DNA of 31,251 bases from JBLNBQ01 sp050260095 (GTDB lineage: Bacteria > Bacillota > UBA5301 > DYFA01), in NCBI GenBank assembly GCA_050260095.1, contig JBLNBQ010000119.1, positions 1 to 31,251 on the forward strand. Reading direction: 5' to 3'. Position 1 is the stretch's first letter. Every line of letters starts with the position of its first letter. The translations under genes were made by a program, and so were the position numbers. Under the pieces are notes generated by a model. It saw only the letters and a list, made by a program, of their open reading frames with translations. It was not told the origin of the DNA and did no database searches. Below are positions 8,166 to 15,982 of this stretch, piece after piece.

Positions 8166-8208
8166 GGACGGCCCTCCTCCCGACCAGGCCTGGATCTCCG
8201 CCGGTCGC

Positions 8209-9579
8209 TTACTCTTCCGTCGCCGCCGCCTGCGCCGCCGCCTCTTCCACGGAGTCGGCCGTCTCGCCGTCCGCCGGGAAGAGTTCGAAGACCAGGTTGA
8301 GCAGGATCCCGAAGATGGCCGCGGTGGCGATCGCCGGCAGTTGGAAGCGCCCGATGGGGATCATCCCGTTGGCGAAGACTGAGCCGCCCAGCCCGATCAC
8401 CAGGATCGTCGAGGCGACGGCGAGGGTCCGGGCGTTGAAGAAGTCGACTTTCTCCGAGATCATGAGCGCCACGCCCTGCACGCCGATCACGCCGAACAGG
8501 TAGATGGAGACGCCGCCGACGACCGCGGTCGGGATGGTGGCCACAGCTCCGGCGATCTTCCCGAAGAAGCCCATCGCGATGGCGATGACGGCTGCGGTCA
8601 TGAGCACGGGCACCGAGAAGTTCCGGCTGATGGCCATGAGGGAGTTGTTCTCGCCGTAGTTGGTCCCCGCCGGGCCTCCGACGGCGCCGGCGATCATGTC
8701 GCCCAGCCCGTCGCCGATCAGGTTCTCGCCGAGCAGGTTGGCGATGTCGTACCGCTTCTTGCGGCCCAACTTCTTGGCCAGGTCATTCACGTAGAGGTCA
8801 ATCTGATAGAGGTGGGCGGTGGATTCGGGGATGGTGGCGATAGCGATCGGCATGATGGAGCCGACGGCCAGCCAGCTCACCGCAGGGAGGCTAAAGGGCG
8901 GGATGCTGAAGAAGTGGGCCTGGGTGAAGGCCGAGAAGTTGAGGGCGCCGGTGAACCAGGCGGTCACGTAGCCGACGAGAATGCCGAGCAGCACCGGAAG
9001 CTGGCCCATGGTGCCCTTGAGGTAGACGGAGAAGAGGATGGTCGCCAGCAGGGTGACGATGGCGATCAGCCAGCCGCCGGCCGCCATGTCGAGCGCGGCC
9101 TTCGCCAGCGAAAGCCCGATGACGATGGCCACTGAACCGGTGATGACCGGGGGGAGCAGACGGCTGATGGCGTTGCGGCCGAAGTTCCGGATCAGAAGGC
9201 CGGCGGCGATGGAGACCAGACCGGAGCAGACGATGCCGAACTGCGCGGCCCGGATGCCGGCGAGGTGCGCCGCAGCCGGGTCGAGCCCACCCGCGATGGC
9301 CTGTTTTTCCACGATGGCCACGACGCCTGCAACGGCGGCGATGTAGGAGAAGGAAGAACCGTAGTAGAGCGGGATGCGGCGGCCGGTGATGAGCAGGAAG
9401 CCGAGGGTGGCGAGGCCGGACGCGGCGATGGTCACGCCGATGTCGAACTTGGTGAGGATGGCGACGAGGACCGTGGCGGGGAACATGACCATGACCTGCT
9501 GGAGCGCGAAGACGAGCATCTTGCCGAAGGGCGGGGTGTCGTCGGGAAGGTATCCGGTCACTTTGGGCAGGTTCGCCAC
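8209..9579 (-). CDS. uraA: Uracil/xanthine permease, NCS2 family (UraA/PyrP type)
   Basis: A 456-residue polytopic membrane protein with about 14 hydrophobic segments. The family markers are GSSFSYIAAV in the first inverted repeat and GGPAGTNYGENNSLMAI in the second, where the Glu of YGEN is the substrate-binding residue in UraA. An ESTAHLYQID segment precedes it. The C-terminus ends in an acidic, Ala-rich tail. It should bring uracil into the cell with protons. This assignment is strengthened by the PyrR-type attenuator and promoter directly upstream, which point to pyrimidine control rather than purine transport. Only 43 bp separate its stop from the acuB remnant and no terminator lies between, so acuB-acuC are probably read from the uraA transcript. 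Confidence 0.92.
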   Translation of the reverse strand: MANLPKVTGYLPDDTPPFGKMLVFALQQVMVMFPATVLVAILTKFDIGVTIAASGLATLGFLLITGRRIPLYYGSSFSYIAAVAGVVAIVEKQAIAGGLDPAAAHLAGIRAAQFGIVCSGLVSIAAGLLIRNFGRNAISRLLPPVITGSVAIVIGLSLAKAALDMAAGGWLIAIVTLLATILFSVYLKGTMGQLPVLLGILVGYVTAWFTGALNFSAFTQAHFFSIPPFSLPAVSWLAVGSIMPIAIATIPESTAHLYQIDLYVNDLAKKLGRKKRYDIANLLGENLIGDGLGDMIAGAVGGPAGTNYGENNSLMAISRNFSVPVLMTAAVIAIAMGFFGKIAGAVATIPTAVVGGVSIYLFGVIGVQGVALMISEKVDFFNARTLAVASTILVIGLGGSVFANGMIPIGRFQLPAIATAAIFGILLNLVFELFPADGETADSVEEAAAQAAATEE

Positions 9580-9626
9580 TTGTTACTCCCCCTTCTTGCA
9601 CTCCAAAGAGGCGACCGGCGGCCCTC

Positions 9627-9711
9627 AAAGAAAAAAACCTCTTGCCACAGCAAGAGGTTAGACCACGACCGATCCGCCACTCTTGCCGGTCTCGCGGGAC
9701 CGATTTAAAGA
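9627..9711 (-). promoter_or_regulatory. PyrR-binding leader with attenuation terminator for uraA
   Basis: Read on the minus strand, the leader contains TTTAAATCGGTCCCGCGAG followed by ACCGGCAAGAG (about 9681-9711). This closely fits the PyrR-binding loop known from Bacillus pyr operons (UCC-x-GUGAG-x-CU type core). Downstream is a strong terminator: stem AACCTCTTGC/GCAAGAGGTT (arms 9636-9645 and 9650-9659) followed by seven T. GCAAGAG within the PyrR site is complementary to CTCTTGC of the terminator's first arm, which allows the classic antiterminator. Known mechanism: PyrR with UMP binds the loop, frees the terminator and switches expression off when pyrimidines are plentiful. Confidence 0.82.
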
Positions 9712-9725
9712 GTGCTGTTACGTCT

Positions 9726-9754
9726 ACCTTACCAGGGGCGGGAAAGCTTGTCAA
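9726..9754 (-). promoter_or_regulatory. Housekeeping-sigma promoter for uraA
   Basis: On the minus strand there is a perfect -35 TTGACA (9749-9754), a 17-bp spacer and a weaker -10 TAAGGT (9726-9731). The start of transcription would fall just before the PyrR leader. The TGA within TTGACA is also the stop codon of the upstream TPR gene. Confidence 0.65.
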
Positions 9755-10515
9755 GGATGGCCCAGCGAGCTTACGAGCCGGGCGGCGAAGGGGTTCTGGG
9801 GGTTGGCCCGCAGCGCGGCCTCGGCATAGGAGAGCGCCGCCTTCTTGTCGCCCGACTTGGCCAAGGCCCGGGCGAGGTCGTACAAAACACGGTCGGAATC
9901 CGGAAATTCCTGGGCCAGGCCGCGCAGGAGGTCGATCCCCTTGGCGAGGTTCCCGCCGAACACCGGCGGGGCATCGAGGTATCCTTGGACCTCCATCAGC
10001 CGGGCGTTGAAGTTGGAGGGATCGAGGGCGATCGCCCGCCGGATCTCTGCCGGGATGCGGGGGCCGAAGCGGGCAGCGCTCACGCGGCCGGTGTGAGCGA
10101 GGATCTGGTAAACATGGGCTAGGGCGGCCCTGGCCTGGGCGGAGTCGCTCAGCGCGATGGACCGCTTCAAGGAACCCTCCGCGGCGAAGGCCAGGCGTTC
10201 GGCCTCCTTCAAGTCGTGGAGGAGGGCGAGTTCGGCGAGGCGTTCCTCGGCCTCGCCCCGCACCAGCCAGGCGCCGCTCGTGTAGGCCTCGGGCGGCCAG
10301 GCGGACAGCGTCCGGCGGACGTTCTCCAGTTTGGCCTCCGAATACTCGCGCATGCCCTCCTCGAGTTGGGCCTGGAGGGCCGCCACGCTGCCGGCGGGCG
10401 TGGCTGCCGGGGCGGACCCGGCCGGGAGGACCACGAGGCTCAGCACCATCGCGAGCAGGAGTAGCGGCCGGGGCCGGTGCTTCGGGGAACTAAATGAGGA
10501 ACCGGCCACGCTCAT
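9751..10515 (-). CDS. Exported TPR-repeat protein
   Basis: A 254-residue protein of unknown specific function. It opens with a basic stretch (KHRPRP), a hydrophobic core LLLLAMVLSLVVLP and a likely signal-peptidase region ending in APA, so it is probably secreted or on the outer face of the membrane. The rest is alpha-helical and Ala/Leu-rich. Near the C-terminus there are clear tetratricopeptide units: SDRVLYDLARALAKSGDKK and ALSYAEAALRANPQNPFAA. The ATG at 10513-10515 is chosen because it precedes the signal peptide; the open frame extends further upstream only by overlapping the aminopeptidase gene. It overlaps the aminopeptidase 3' end by 26 bp, so it is likely translated from the same mRNA. 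TPR proteins are scaffolds; the partner is unknown. Confidence 0.75.
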   Translation of the reverse strand: MSVAGSSFSSPKHRPRPLLLLAMVLSLVVLPAGSAPAATPAGSVAALQAQLEEGMREYSEAKLENVRRTLSAWPPEAYTSGAWLVRGEAEERLAELALLHDLKEAERLAFAAEGSLKRSIALSDSAQARAALAHVYQILAHTGRVSAARFGPRIPAEIRRAIALDPSNFNARLMEVQGYLDAPPVFGGNLAKGIDLLRGLAQEFPDSDRVLYDLARALAKSGDKKAALSYAEAALRANPQNPFAARLVSSLGHP

Positions 10516-11596
10516 AGAATTTCTCGCCGTCAGCATAGATGGCCCCCTCCTCCCGCAGGTCGCAGAGCATATCCCAGTGGATGGCGGACGCGTTCGTGCC
10601 GCCGCTCTCGGCGAAGGCCCGGCCGAGGGCCAGGTGCGCCGTGCCCCCGATCTTTTCGTCAAAGAGCATCTCCCGCACCGGACGGACGATGTTGTAGTTG
10701 GTGCCGATCGCGAACTCGCCGGGCACCTTGGCCCCTTCATCGCTCTCCAGAAGGGATTTGAGCAGTGCCTCGCCGGTGCGGGCGCTGGCTTCGCTTACCC
10801 GGCCGCCGGTGAAAGTCAGCCGGATGTCTTCGATGGCCTGTCCCTGGTAGATGCCGGGGAAGCTGAAGCGGATGTGCCCTTCGACGGAACCCTCCACCGG
10901 GGCGGTGAAGACTTCGCCGTCGGGGAAGTTCACCCGCCCGCAGCAGTTGATCCAGGTGCGGCCGGCACAGCTCAGGCGCAGGTCCGTTCCGGGCGCGACG
11001 ATCCGGAAATCGTTCTTGCCGGTGAGATAATCGATGAGACGCTGCTGCTCGGTTTCGATGCGGCGCCAGCTGGCCACCGGGTCGGGATCGTTCAGGTGGC
11101 CGGCGGCCAGGACGAACTCGGTGAACTCGTCCAGCGAAAGGTCGGCCTCCTGGGCGGTGCCGAAAGTCGGGAAGAGAGTGCCGCACCAGCGCAGAGCCCC
11201 CTGGTTCAGCCGCTCGTAGAAGAGGTCCATCACCGGACGGTTGGCGCGTTGGCGGGCCTGGAGCCGTTCGGGGGCGATGCCCGAGAGGCTGCGCGTGTTG
11301 GGCGCTCCCCAGATGGTGAGGTAGGCGGTGCACTCCGCATGGGCCACCCGCTGAAGGGGAGAGACGAACCTGAGTTGCTGGTCGGTGGCGCGCCGCAGGA
11401 AGTCCTCGCGCAGGCCGTCCAGCTCCACCAAAGTGTCGACCACCGCGCCGGCGGCCAGGGCCGCCCGGCCCACGGCCCGGATTAAGGGAGCGGCCGTGTC
11501 GTAGCCGTCGATCACCAGGTAGTCGCCGGGTTTCAACGCAAGTGAATAGTTGACCAAGACGTCAGCCCACTTCTGAAGGCGCGGGTCCATCGGCAT
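10490..11596 (-). CDS. M29-family (thermophilic-type) metallo-aminopeptidase
   Basis: A 368-residue protein matching the AmpS/AmpT/PepS family in length and motifs. The marks are FPDGEVFTAPVEGSVEG (first metal Glu), GEFAIGTNYNI, MLFDEKIGGTAHLALG (metal Glu and His) and SAIHWDML (metal His and Asp). These enzymes hold two metal ions and remove N-terminal residues from peptides in the cytoplasm; no signal peptide is present. GAGGAGAGG precedes the ATG at 11594-11596; a second in-frame ATG two codons later is possible. It lies 40 bp downstream of the MFS transporter and overlaps the TPR gene, forming a probable three-gene operon. A link between transporter and peptidase (uptake and breakdown of peptides) is possible but only inferred. 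Confidence 0.9.
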   Translation of the reverse strand: MPMDPRLQKWADVLVNYSLALKPGDYLVIDGYDTAAPLIRAVGRAALAAGAVVDTLVELDGLREDFLRRATDQQLRFVSPLQRVAHAECTAYLTIWGAPNTRSLSGIAPERLQARQRANRPVMDLFYERLNQGALRWCGTLFPTFGTAQEADLSLDEFTEFVLAAGHLNDPDPVASWRRIETEQQRLIDYLTGKNDFRIVAPGTDLRLSCAGRTWINCCGRVNFPDGEVFTAPVEGSVEGHIRFSFPGIYQGQAIEDIRLTFTGGRVSEASARTGEALLKSLLESDEGAKVPGEFAIGTNYNIVRPVREMLFDEKIGGTAHLALGRAFAESGGTNASAIHWDMLCDLREEGAIYADGEKFYERGRFLI

Positions 11597-11636
11597 GCTC
11601 CTCTCCTCACGGCTGCCCCGGCCAGCACGGGCGGGG

Positions 11637-12866
11637 CTACACGTTGATTCCGCTGGTGCGGCGGCGGGTCAGGGCGTTCTCCAGCATCAAGTATAGTCCA
11701 GCGGCGGCGGCACAGACGAGTCCCGCCGCGACCCAGACGCTCCCTCCGCCCCACGCGCCCATCATGGCGGTTCCAGCGATCGGCCCCACCACCCCGGCAA
11801 CCGCCCACCCGAGCCCCGAGGCCGCCATGTAGCGCCCCCGCAGGTGGGTTGGCGAGACGTCGGCCACGAACTTGGAGAAGGAGGGCATGGAGATGACCTC
11901 GCCCAGGGTGATGACGACCATCATGGCGGCCAAGGGGGCGAAGCTCCGCAGGAAGGCGTACGAGCCAAAGCCGACCGCATAGAGCGCTGAGGAGAGCGCC
12001 AGCGTCCGTCCGGTGCGCCACCGGGAGACCAGCGCCGTGGCGGGCGCTTGAAGTAGAACGACCAGCGCTCCGTTGAGGGCGAGCAGGGAGGCGTAAACCT
12101 TCACGGGGAGTCCCAACTCCCGGGTGAGGTGGAGCGGCAAGGTCGATTCCAGCTGGCTATAGCTCACCGAGACGAGCAAGCCCACCAGTATGAAAAGAAG
12201 GAAGAACCCATCGGCCATGACTTCCCCGTAGCCGCCTCGGGGGACTGGACGGTCTCCGCCGGCAACAGGCGCCAGGCGGGGGCGGGTCTCGGGAACCAGC
12301 GCCAGGACGAGGGCAAGGAAGAACAGGTCGCAGAGGGCAGTCACGAGGAACGCCGTGTGGTAGCTGCGGCCGGCCAGGATGAAGCCGGCGGTCATCGGTC
12401 CGACCACCGCTCCCGTGTTGACGGCGATGCGGGTTAGCCCGAAGGCCTGCAACCGTTGTTCGCTGGGGGTCACGTCGGCGATCGCGGCTGACGAGGCCGG
12501 GAAGAAGAGCGCCGAGACCGCCCCGTGCAGGATGAAAAGAAGGGTGAAGGCCGCCAGAGAATGAGTGACGGTGTATCCCAGGATGAACAGGCCGGAGAGC
12601 AAGAGGCTCCCCGCCATGACCGGCCGGCGGCCCACTTGGTCGGCGAGAGTGCCGGCGAGCGTGTTGAAGACGATGCCGGCGAGCGAGGAGAGACCGACGT
12701 ACCATCCTAGTTGCGTCAGGGGGACGTGAAAGCGGTCGTAGATGTACATCGTCATGAAGGGGCGCATCATGAACCGGCCCACGGCGCTGATGAGGTTGCC
12801 GAAGAACAACACCCAGACTATCCGATCGAGGCCGAAGTCGCGCTGCCACAGCCGCGCCAGGCTCAC
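11637..12866 (-). CDS. MFS transporter, drug-efflux-like (DHA1 type)
   Basis: A 409-residue membrane protein with the 12-segment layout of the major facilitator superfamily. The loop 2-3 motif is GTLADQVGRRPVM, and a motif-C-like stretch (TRIAVNTGAVVGPMTAG) appears in segment 5, which is typical of proton-driven exporters. The central cytoplasmic loop is around residues 195-215. The start is GTG at 12864-12866, preceded by GGGGGGTGG. A promoter lies at 12902-12931. It is the first gene of the probable MFS-aminopeptidase-TPR operon. The substrate cannot be predicted; export of a drug, amino acid or peptide-like metabolite are all possible. Confidence 0.87.
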   Translation of the reverse strand: MSLARLWQRDFGLDRIVWVLFFGNLISAVGRFMMRPFMTMYIYDRFHVPLTQLGWYVGLSSLAGIVFNTLAGTLADQVGRRPVMAGSLLLSGLFILGYTVTHSLAAFTLLFILHGAVSALFFPASSAAIADVTPSEQRLQAFGLTRIAVNTGAVVGPMTAGFILAGRSYHTAFLVTALCDLFFLALVLALVPETRPRLAPVAGGDRPVPRGGYGEVMADGFFLLFILVGLLVSVSYSQLESTLPLHLTRELGLPVKVYASLLALNGALVVLLQAPATALVSRWRTGRTLALSSALYAVGFGSYAFLRSFAPLAAMMVVITLGEVISMPSFSKFVADVSPTHLRGRYMAASGLGWAVAGVVGPIAGTAMMGAWGGGSVWVAAGLVCAAAAGLYLMLENALTRRRTSGINV

Positions 12867-12901
12867 CGGCGACCACCCCCCCAGCTTGAGCCAGTACTCC
12901 C

Positions 12902-12931
12902 AGCATAAGGTGGGAGTGGGATGCCTGTCAA
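12902..12931 (-). promoter_or_regulatory. Promoter for the MFS-aminopeptidase-TPR operon
   Basis: On the minus strand a perfect -35 TTGACA (12926-12931) is followed after 18 bp by TATGCT (12902-12907), four of six matches to the -10 consensus. Transcription would begin close to 12895, about 30 nt before the GTG start. Confidence 0.55.
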
Positions 12932-12956
12932 CACCCGCCTAAAGGCCGGCCGGGCC

Positions 12957-13107
12957 GGCGCCGATAACCGGGATGACGGTTTCGACGGGGGTGGTGACAG
13001 GTGTTCTGGTGAGGCGCGGGACCTGAGGGTCCCAGCCGGGGCCGGGAAGCAAAGCGACCACGGATGGTCGGATTTGTGCGGAGGGCACTTCCGGTCACGG
13101 AGGCGCC
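12957..13107 (+). ncRNA. Structured RNA leader before the zinc-ribbon/mobAB operon (candidate riboswitch)
   Basis: The 312-bp spacer 12867-13178 holds no convincing gene but a region able to fold into one closed structure. The long-range stem pairs GGCGCC (12957-12962) with GGCGCC (13102-13107). After an internal loop it continues with ACCGG (12967-12971) and CCGGT (13091-13095). Inside are GGGACC-TGAG-GGTCCC (13018-13033), GACCA-CGGA-TGGTC (13046-13059) and GTGC-GGAGG-GCAC (13076-13088). The next genes are molybdenum-cofactor genes, so a Moco-type riboswitch is the leading idea. I could not verify a match to the Moco consensus, and no expression-platform terminator is evident. A plus-strand promoter was not found. 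Confidence 0.5.
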
Positions 13108-13178
13108 ATTTTGCGTTTCCCCGACAGGGGCGTGATGGCGGGCGTCGAATACCTGCGCTGGAGAAAGGGGTGAACAGG

Positions 13179-13289
13179 ATGGCGGTCTTTAAGTGTTCGG
13201 CATGCGGGCACGTCGTTGAGACCCGCTGCAAGCCGGGCAAGTGCCCGAACTGCGGCGCGCCGAAAGATCAGCTGGTCAAGCAGCAGTAG
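13179..13289 (+). CDS. Small rubredoxin-like zinc-ribbon protein (36 residues)
   Basis: A 36-residue protein starting at ATG 13179, with AAAGGGGTG upstream. It has one CxxC pair (FKCSACGH), a lone Cys in TRCKPG and a second knuckle CPNCGAPKDQL. The second half resembles the C-terminal rubredoxin-like domain of rubrerythrins (CPVCGAPK). It should bind one zinc or iron ion. It lies 12 bp before the mobA-mobB gene, so it is probably the first gene of the cofactor operon. Whether it is an electron carrier, a metal buffer or a regulator is unknown. The short length is real: the stop is followed at once by the next gene's ribosome site. Confidence 0.75.
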   Translation: MAVFKCSACGHVVETRCKPGKCPNCGAPKDQLVKQQ

Positions 13290-13301
13290 GGAGCGGGAAG
13301 A

Positions 13302-14462
13302 GTGCATCTCATCATCCTGGCCGGGGGCCGCAACTCGCGCATCCAGACGAAGAAAGCGCTGCTCTCGGTGGGCGGGCGGCCCATCATCGAACGGTTGCTG
13401 GCTTGCCTCGCTCCCCTGACCGAGGGCCAGATCATCGTCACGGGCGACCCGGAAGCGTTCGCCTTCACTCGGGTGGCGACGGTCAGCGACCTGCATCCGG
13501 GGATGGGCCCCCTTGCCGGAGTGGAGGCCGGCCTCAAGGCAACCGGAGCCGGCCTGAACTTGGTGGTGGCCTGCGATCTGCCGTTCCCCTCCTCTGAATT
13601 GGCGCAACGCCTGCGCGAGGAGGCCGAAGCGCACCCCGAGGCGGACCTGATTCTTCCCACCTGGAGACAGGGCCGGGAACCACTCTTCGCCATCTACCGG
13701 GGCCAGGTTCTGGAGGTGCTCACGGAACGCCTGGAAGCGGGGAAACTCCGGATGGGAACGCTCTCCTCGGTCTTGCGCGTGCGGGAGGTGGAACTCGACG
13801 CCTGGGCCGAGGCGCATGGCGTAGACCTCGCCCGCGCCTTCTGCAACGTGAACACGTGGGAAGACTGGCGCAAGGCGGAGGAAGCGGCCCGGGAAACGGA
13901 GACGCCGCTGCCGCCGCTCTTTGCGGTGGTGGGGTGGCAAGACTCGGGGAAGACCACCCTGGTGACCGGGCTGGTGGCCGAGTTCAAGCGGGCCGGCCTG
14001 CGGGTGGCGGTGGTCAAACACGACCCGCACGCGCATGAGACGGACTCTCCCGGCAAGGACACGTTCCTGCACCGGGCCGCCGGCGCTCGACTCGCCGTCC
14101 TGGCCTCGCCCCGCCTCGTGACTACCTGGGAAGGCACCGACGAGCCGTTGACCTTGCCTCAGCTGGTCCGGCGTCTCCCCCCCGTGGATCTGGTCATCGT
14201 GGAAGGCTGGAAACGGGAGCGGGTTCCCAGGGTGGTGGTGGAGCGCGAGGGTGCGGCTGCGGGTGAGGAGTGCCAGCCCGGGGCCGACCCCCGGGCCAGC
14301 GGGCCGGTGCTCGCGGTGGTCGCCGGCACTTCCGAGCAGCGGGCGCGACTGGCTGAGACCTTCGGCGCTCCTGCCTTTGCCCCAGGCGAAACCGCCGCGC
14401 TCGCCAGCCGGGTACTCGCGTGCCTCGGACTGCGGGGAGGCCGGCCGGATGCAGCCGTCTGA
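13302..14462 (+). CDS. mobAB: MobA-MobB fusion: Moco guanylyltransferase plus GTP-binding partner
   Basis: A 386-residue fusion. Residues 1-195 are MobA: LAGGRNSRIQTKKALL is the nucleotide-binding loop with its Lys, and VACDLPFP holds the metal Asp. MobA joins GMP to molybdopterin to make the dinucleotide cofactor used by DMSO-reductase-type enzymes. Residues about 205-386 are MobB, with a Walker A loop GWQDSGKTTL and VEGWKRE in the position of the family's hallmark. The start is GTG at 13302, after AGGGAGCGGGAA. It overlaps the moeA-like gene by 14 bp. A molybdopterin oxidoreductase 8.5 kb downstream is a plausible client. Confidence 0.93.
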   Translation: MHLIILAGGRNSRIQTKKALLSVGGRPIIERLLACLAPLTEGQIIVTGDPEAFAFTRVATVSDLHPGMGPLAGVEAGLKATGAGLNLVVACDLPFPSSELAQRLREEAEAHPEADLILPTWRQGREPLFAIYRGQVLEVLTERLEAGKLRMGTLSSVLRVREVELDAWAEAHGVDLARAFCNVNTWEDWRKAEEAARETETPLPPLFAVVGWQDSGKTTLVTGLVAEFKRAGLRVAVVKHDPHAHETDSPGKDTFLHRAAGARLAVLASPRLVTTWEGTDEPLTLPQLVRRLPPVDLVIVEGWKRERVPRVVVEREGAAAGEECQPGADPRASGPVLAVVAGTSEQRARLAETFGAPAFAPGETAALASRVLACLGLRGGRPDAAV

Positions 14463-15678
14463 AATCGTGCGCCGGGTGCTGGACTACTTGCCTCCAGCAG
14501 GCGTTGAAGAGGTGTCGCTGGCCGACGCGGGGGGCCGGGTCTTGGCCCTGGGGGTCACGCGGGCCTGCCCTGACCCGCCGTTCACCCGGTCCCGGGTGGA
14601 TGGCTACGCCTTGGCCCTGGCCGACTTGGGGCGCGATGCTGGCGGCCCGCTCACCGTGACGGTGGCGGGCACCACCGCAGCCGGCGAGGAACCGCCCGGA
14701 TGCCTGGCGGCCGGCACCGCCTGGCGGGTGATGGCGGGGGCCGCGCTGGGACAGGGCGTGGGCGCCGTCGTGCCGTTCGAGGACGCCCCGCAGGGCGACC
14801 GGGCCCACCCCGGCGACCAGCTCAGCCTTCCCGGCCGGCCGCCGGTGGGCGAAAACGTGATCCCCGCAGGGCTGCGAGGGCAAACGGGCAGCCTGGTCCT
14901 GGCCGAAGGAACCCTGCTCGGCCCGCTCGAGCTGGCTCGCCTGGCCGGCGCGGGCGCACAGAGAGTGACCGTCCGCCGCCGGCCGCGCGTAACGATCCGC
15001 TCCAGCGGCAGCGAACTTGTGGAGCCAGGCGGGCCGTTGCCGCCCGGCAAGGTTTACGCCAGCAACCCTCATCTTCTCGCCGGCCTGGTCAGCGCCTGGG
15101 GCGGGGAGAGCCTGACTGGCCCCCCCGTGCCCGATCGCCTGCCGGCGGTGATCCAGGCGTTGACGGAGGCGGCGGCCGCGGCCGACGTCGTGATCCTTAC
15201 GGGCGGGGTGGGCCCGGGCGACCGGGATTTGACCCGTGCCGCCCTGGCCGAACTCGGCTGGCCGCTGATCCTGGACGATCCGGCTTTCCTGACGGGGCGT
15301 TCCTGCGCCGCGGCGCAGGCGTCTTTGGGCCAACTCGTGTTCCTGCTTCCCGGAGGACCCGGCTCTTGCCTCGCGGCTTTCACGTTCCTGGCGATACCTG
15401 CCATAGCCTCATTGTCCGGGCGCCAGTGGAGCACCGTCGCCGCCAACCTCGACGGCCCGCCGGTCCACCGTGAACGCCCGCTCCCCGTGCGCTTGCGCCT
15501 GGAGGCTGGGCGGCTGTGGGCCACCCCGCGCCCGCACGTGTCCGGAGTGCCTGACGGGGGGGCGGCGACCGACGGTTTCCTGCCCCCCGTGACCGGAGCT
15601 GAAGAGGCCCGCCCGCTGGCGGATGTCTGGCCGGTGCAGCCTGTGTTCCCACTTACCGGATGGCGAGACAGGAAGTGA
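14449..15678 (+). CDS. Divergent MoeA-like protein (molybdopterin molybdotransferase family)
   Basis: A 409-residue protein, the normal length for MoeA, which inserts molybdate into adenylylated molybdopterin. The overall layout fits: PPFTRSRVDGYALA near the start, a middle segment with GENVIPAGLRG, then PRVTIRSSGSELV, LPPGKVYASNPHLL and GGVGPGDRDLT. Several hallmark motifs are altered. GADAVV is GVGAVV, TGDEL is SGSEL, the KPGKP loop is absent (SCAAAQASLG in its place) and LPGNPVS is LPGGPGS. It may therefore be a specialised, poorly active or regulatory MoeA homologue. The ATG at 14449 lies inside the end of mobAB, implying translational coupling. No other moeA is in the window. Confidence 0.8.
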   Translation: MQPSEIVRRVLDYLPPAGVEEVSLADAGGRVLALGVTRACPDPPFTRSRVDGYALALADLGRDAGGPLTVTVAGTTAAGEEPPGCLAAGTAWRVMAGAALGQGVGAVVPFEDAPQGDRAHPGDQLSLPGRPPVGENVIPAGLRGQTGSLVLAEGTLLGPLELARLAGAGAQRVTVRRRPRVTIRSSGSELVEPGGPLPPGKVYASNPHLLAGLVSAWGGESLTGPPVPDRLPAVIQALTEAAAAADVVILTGGVGPGDRDLTRAALAELGWPLILDDPAFLTGRSCAAAQASLGQLVFLLPGGPGSCLAAFTFLAIPAIASLSGRQWSTVAANLDGPPVHRERPLPVRLRLEAGRLWATPRPHVSGVPDGGAATDGFLPPVTGAEEARPLADVWPVQPVFPLTGWRDRK

Positions 15679-15785
15679 GTGACCCTAACGCCGGAGGGAA
15701 AGCAGGAGAGGGACAGCCTGGGGCGAAGTATTTGTGGAGTCGAGCTTGGGACTGACTCGCTTACATTGGATTAGGAGGCGCCGCG

Positions 15786-15977
15786 ATGTTCAACGTCGGT
15801 ATTCCGGAACTCATCATCATCCTCGTTCTGGCGCTCATCATCTTCGGACCTGGCAAGCTCCCCGATGTGGGCAAAGCCATCGGCAAGAGCATCAACGAGT
15901 TCAAGAAGGCCTCCAGGGAGATAACCGACGAGGTCACCAGCGCGGTCAAGGACGAGAGCGAGCAGAAGAAGGCGTAA
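15786..15977 (+). CDS. tatA: TatA, twin-arginine translocase pore-type subunit
   Basis: A 63-residue protein with the complete TatA layout. It has a short N-terminal membrane helix (IPELIIILVLALIIF), the hinge FGPGKLPDVGKAIG, an amphipathic helix and a charged tail. TatA oligomers form the passage through which folded, often cofactor-loaded proteins cross the cytoplasmic membrane. AGGAGG stands 7-8 nt before the ATG. It is the first of three tat genes, immediately followed by two tatC genes. Its place between moeA-like and moaA fits the need of molybdoenzymes for Tat export. The 107-bp spacer before it shows no clear terminator, so read-through from the moeA-like gene is possible. Confidence 0.95.
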   Translation: MFNVGIPELIIILVLALIIFGPGKLPDVGKAIGKSINEFKKASREITDEVTSAVKDESEQKKA

Positions 15978-15982
15978 CTCGC

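Noticed and set aside
11613..11637. Inverted repeat GCCCCG/CGGGGC between the MFS and aminopeptidase genes.
   Set aside because: No T-run follows on either side, and the genes look co-transcribed; probably GC-rich chance pairing.
12967..13000. A segment containing GGTTTCGACGGGGG that resembles the 5' end of tmRNA.
   Set aside because: No tag reading frame, no tRNA-like 3' half and no CCA end follow within 400 bp; the zinc-ribbon and mobAB genes start too soon. The rest of the structure also does not fit tmRNA.
12921..13289. A 122-codon plus-strand frame extending the zinc ribbon upstream.
   Set aside because: The added N-terminal part is low-complexity, has no ribosome site and overlaps the folded RNA region; the 36-residue form has a proper ribosome site.
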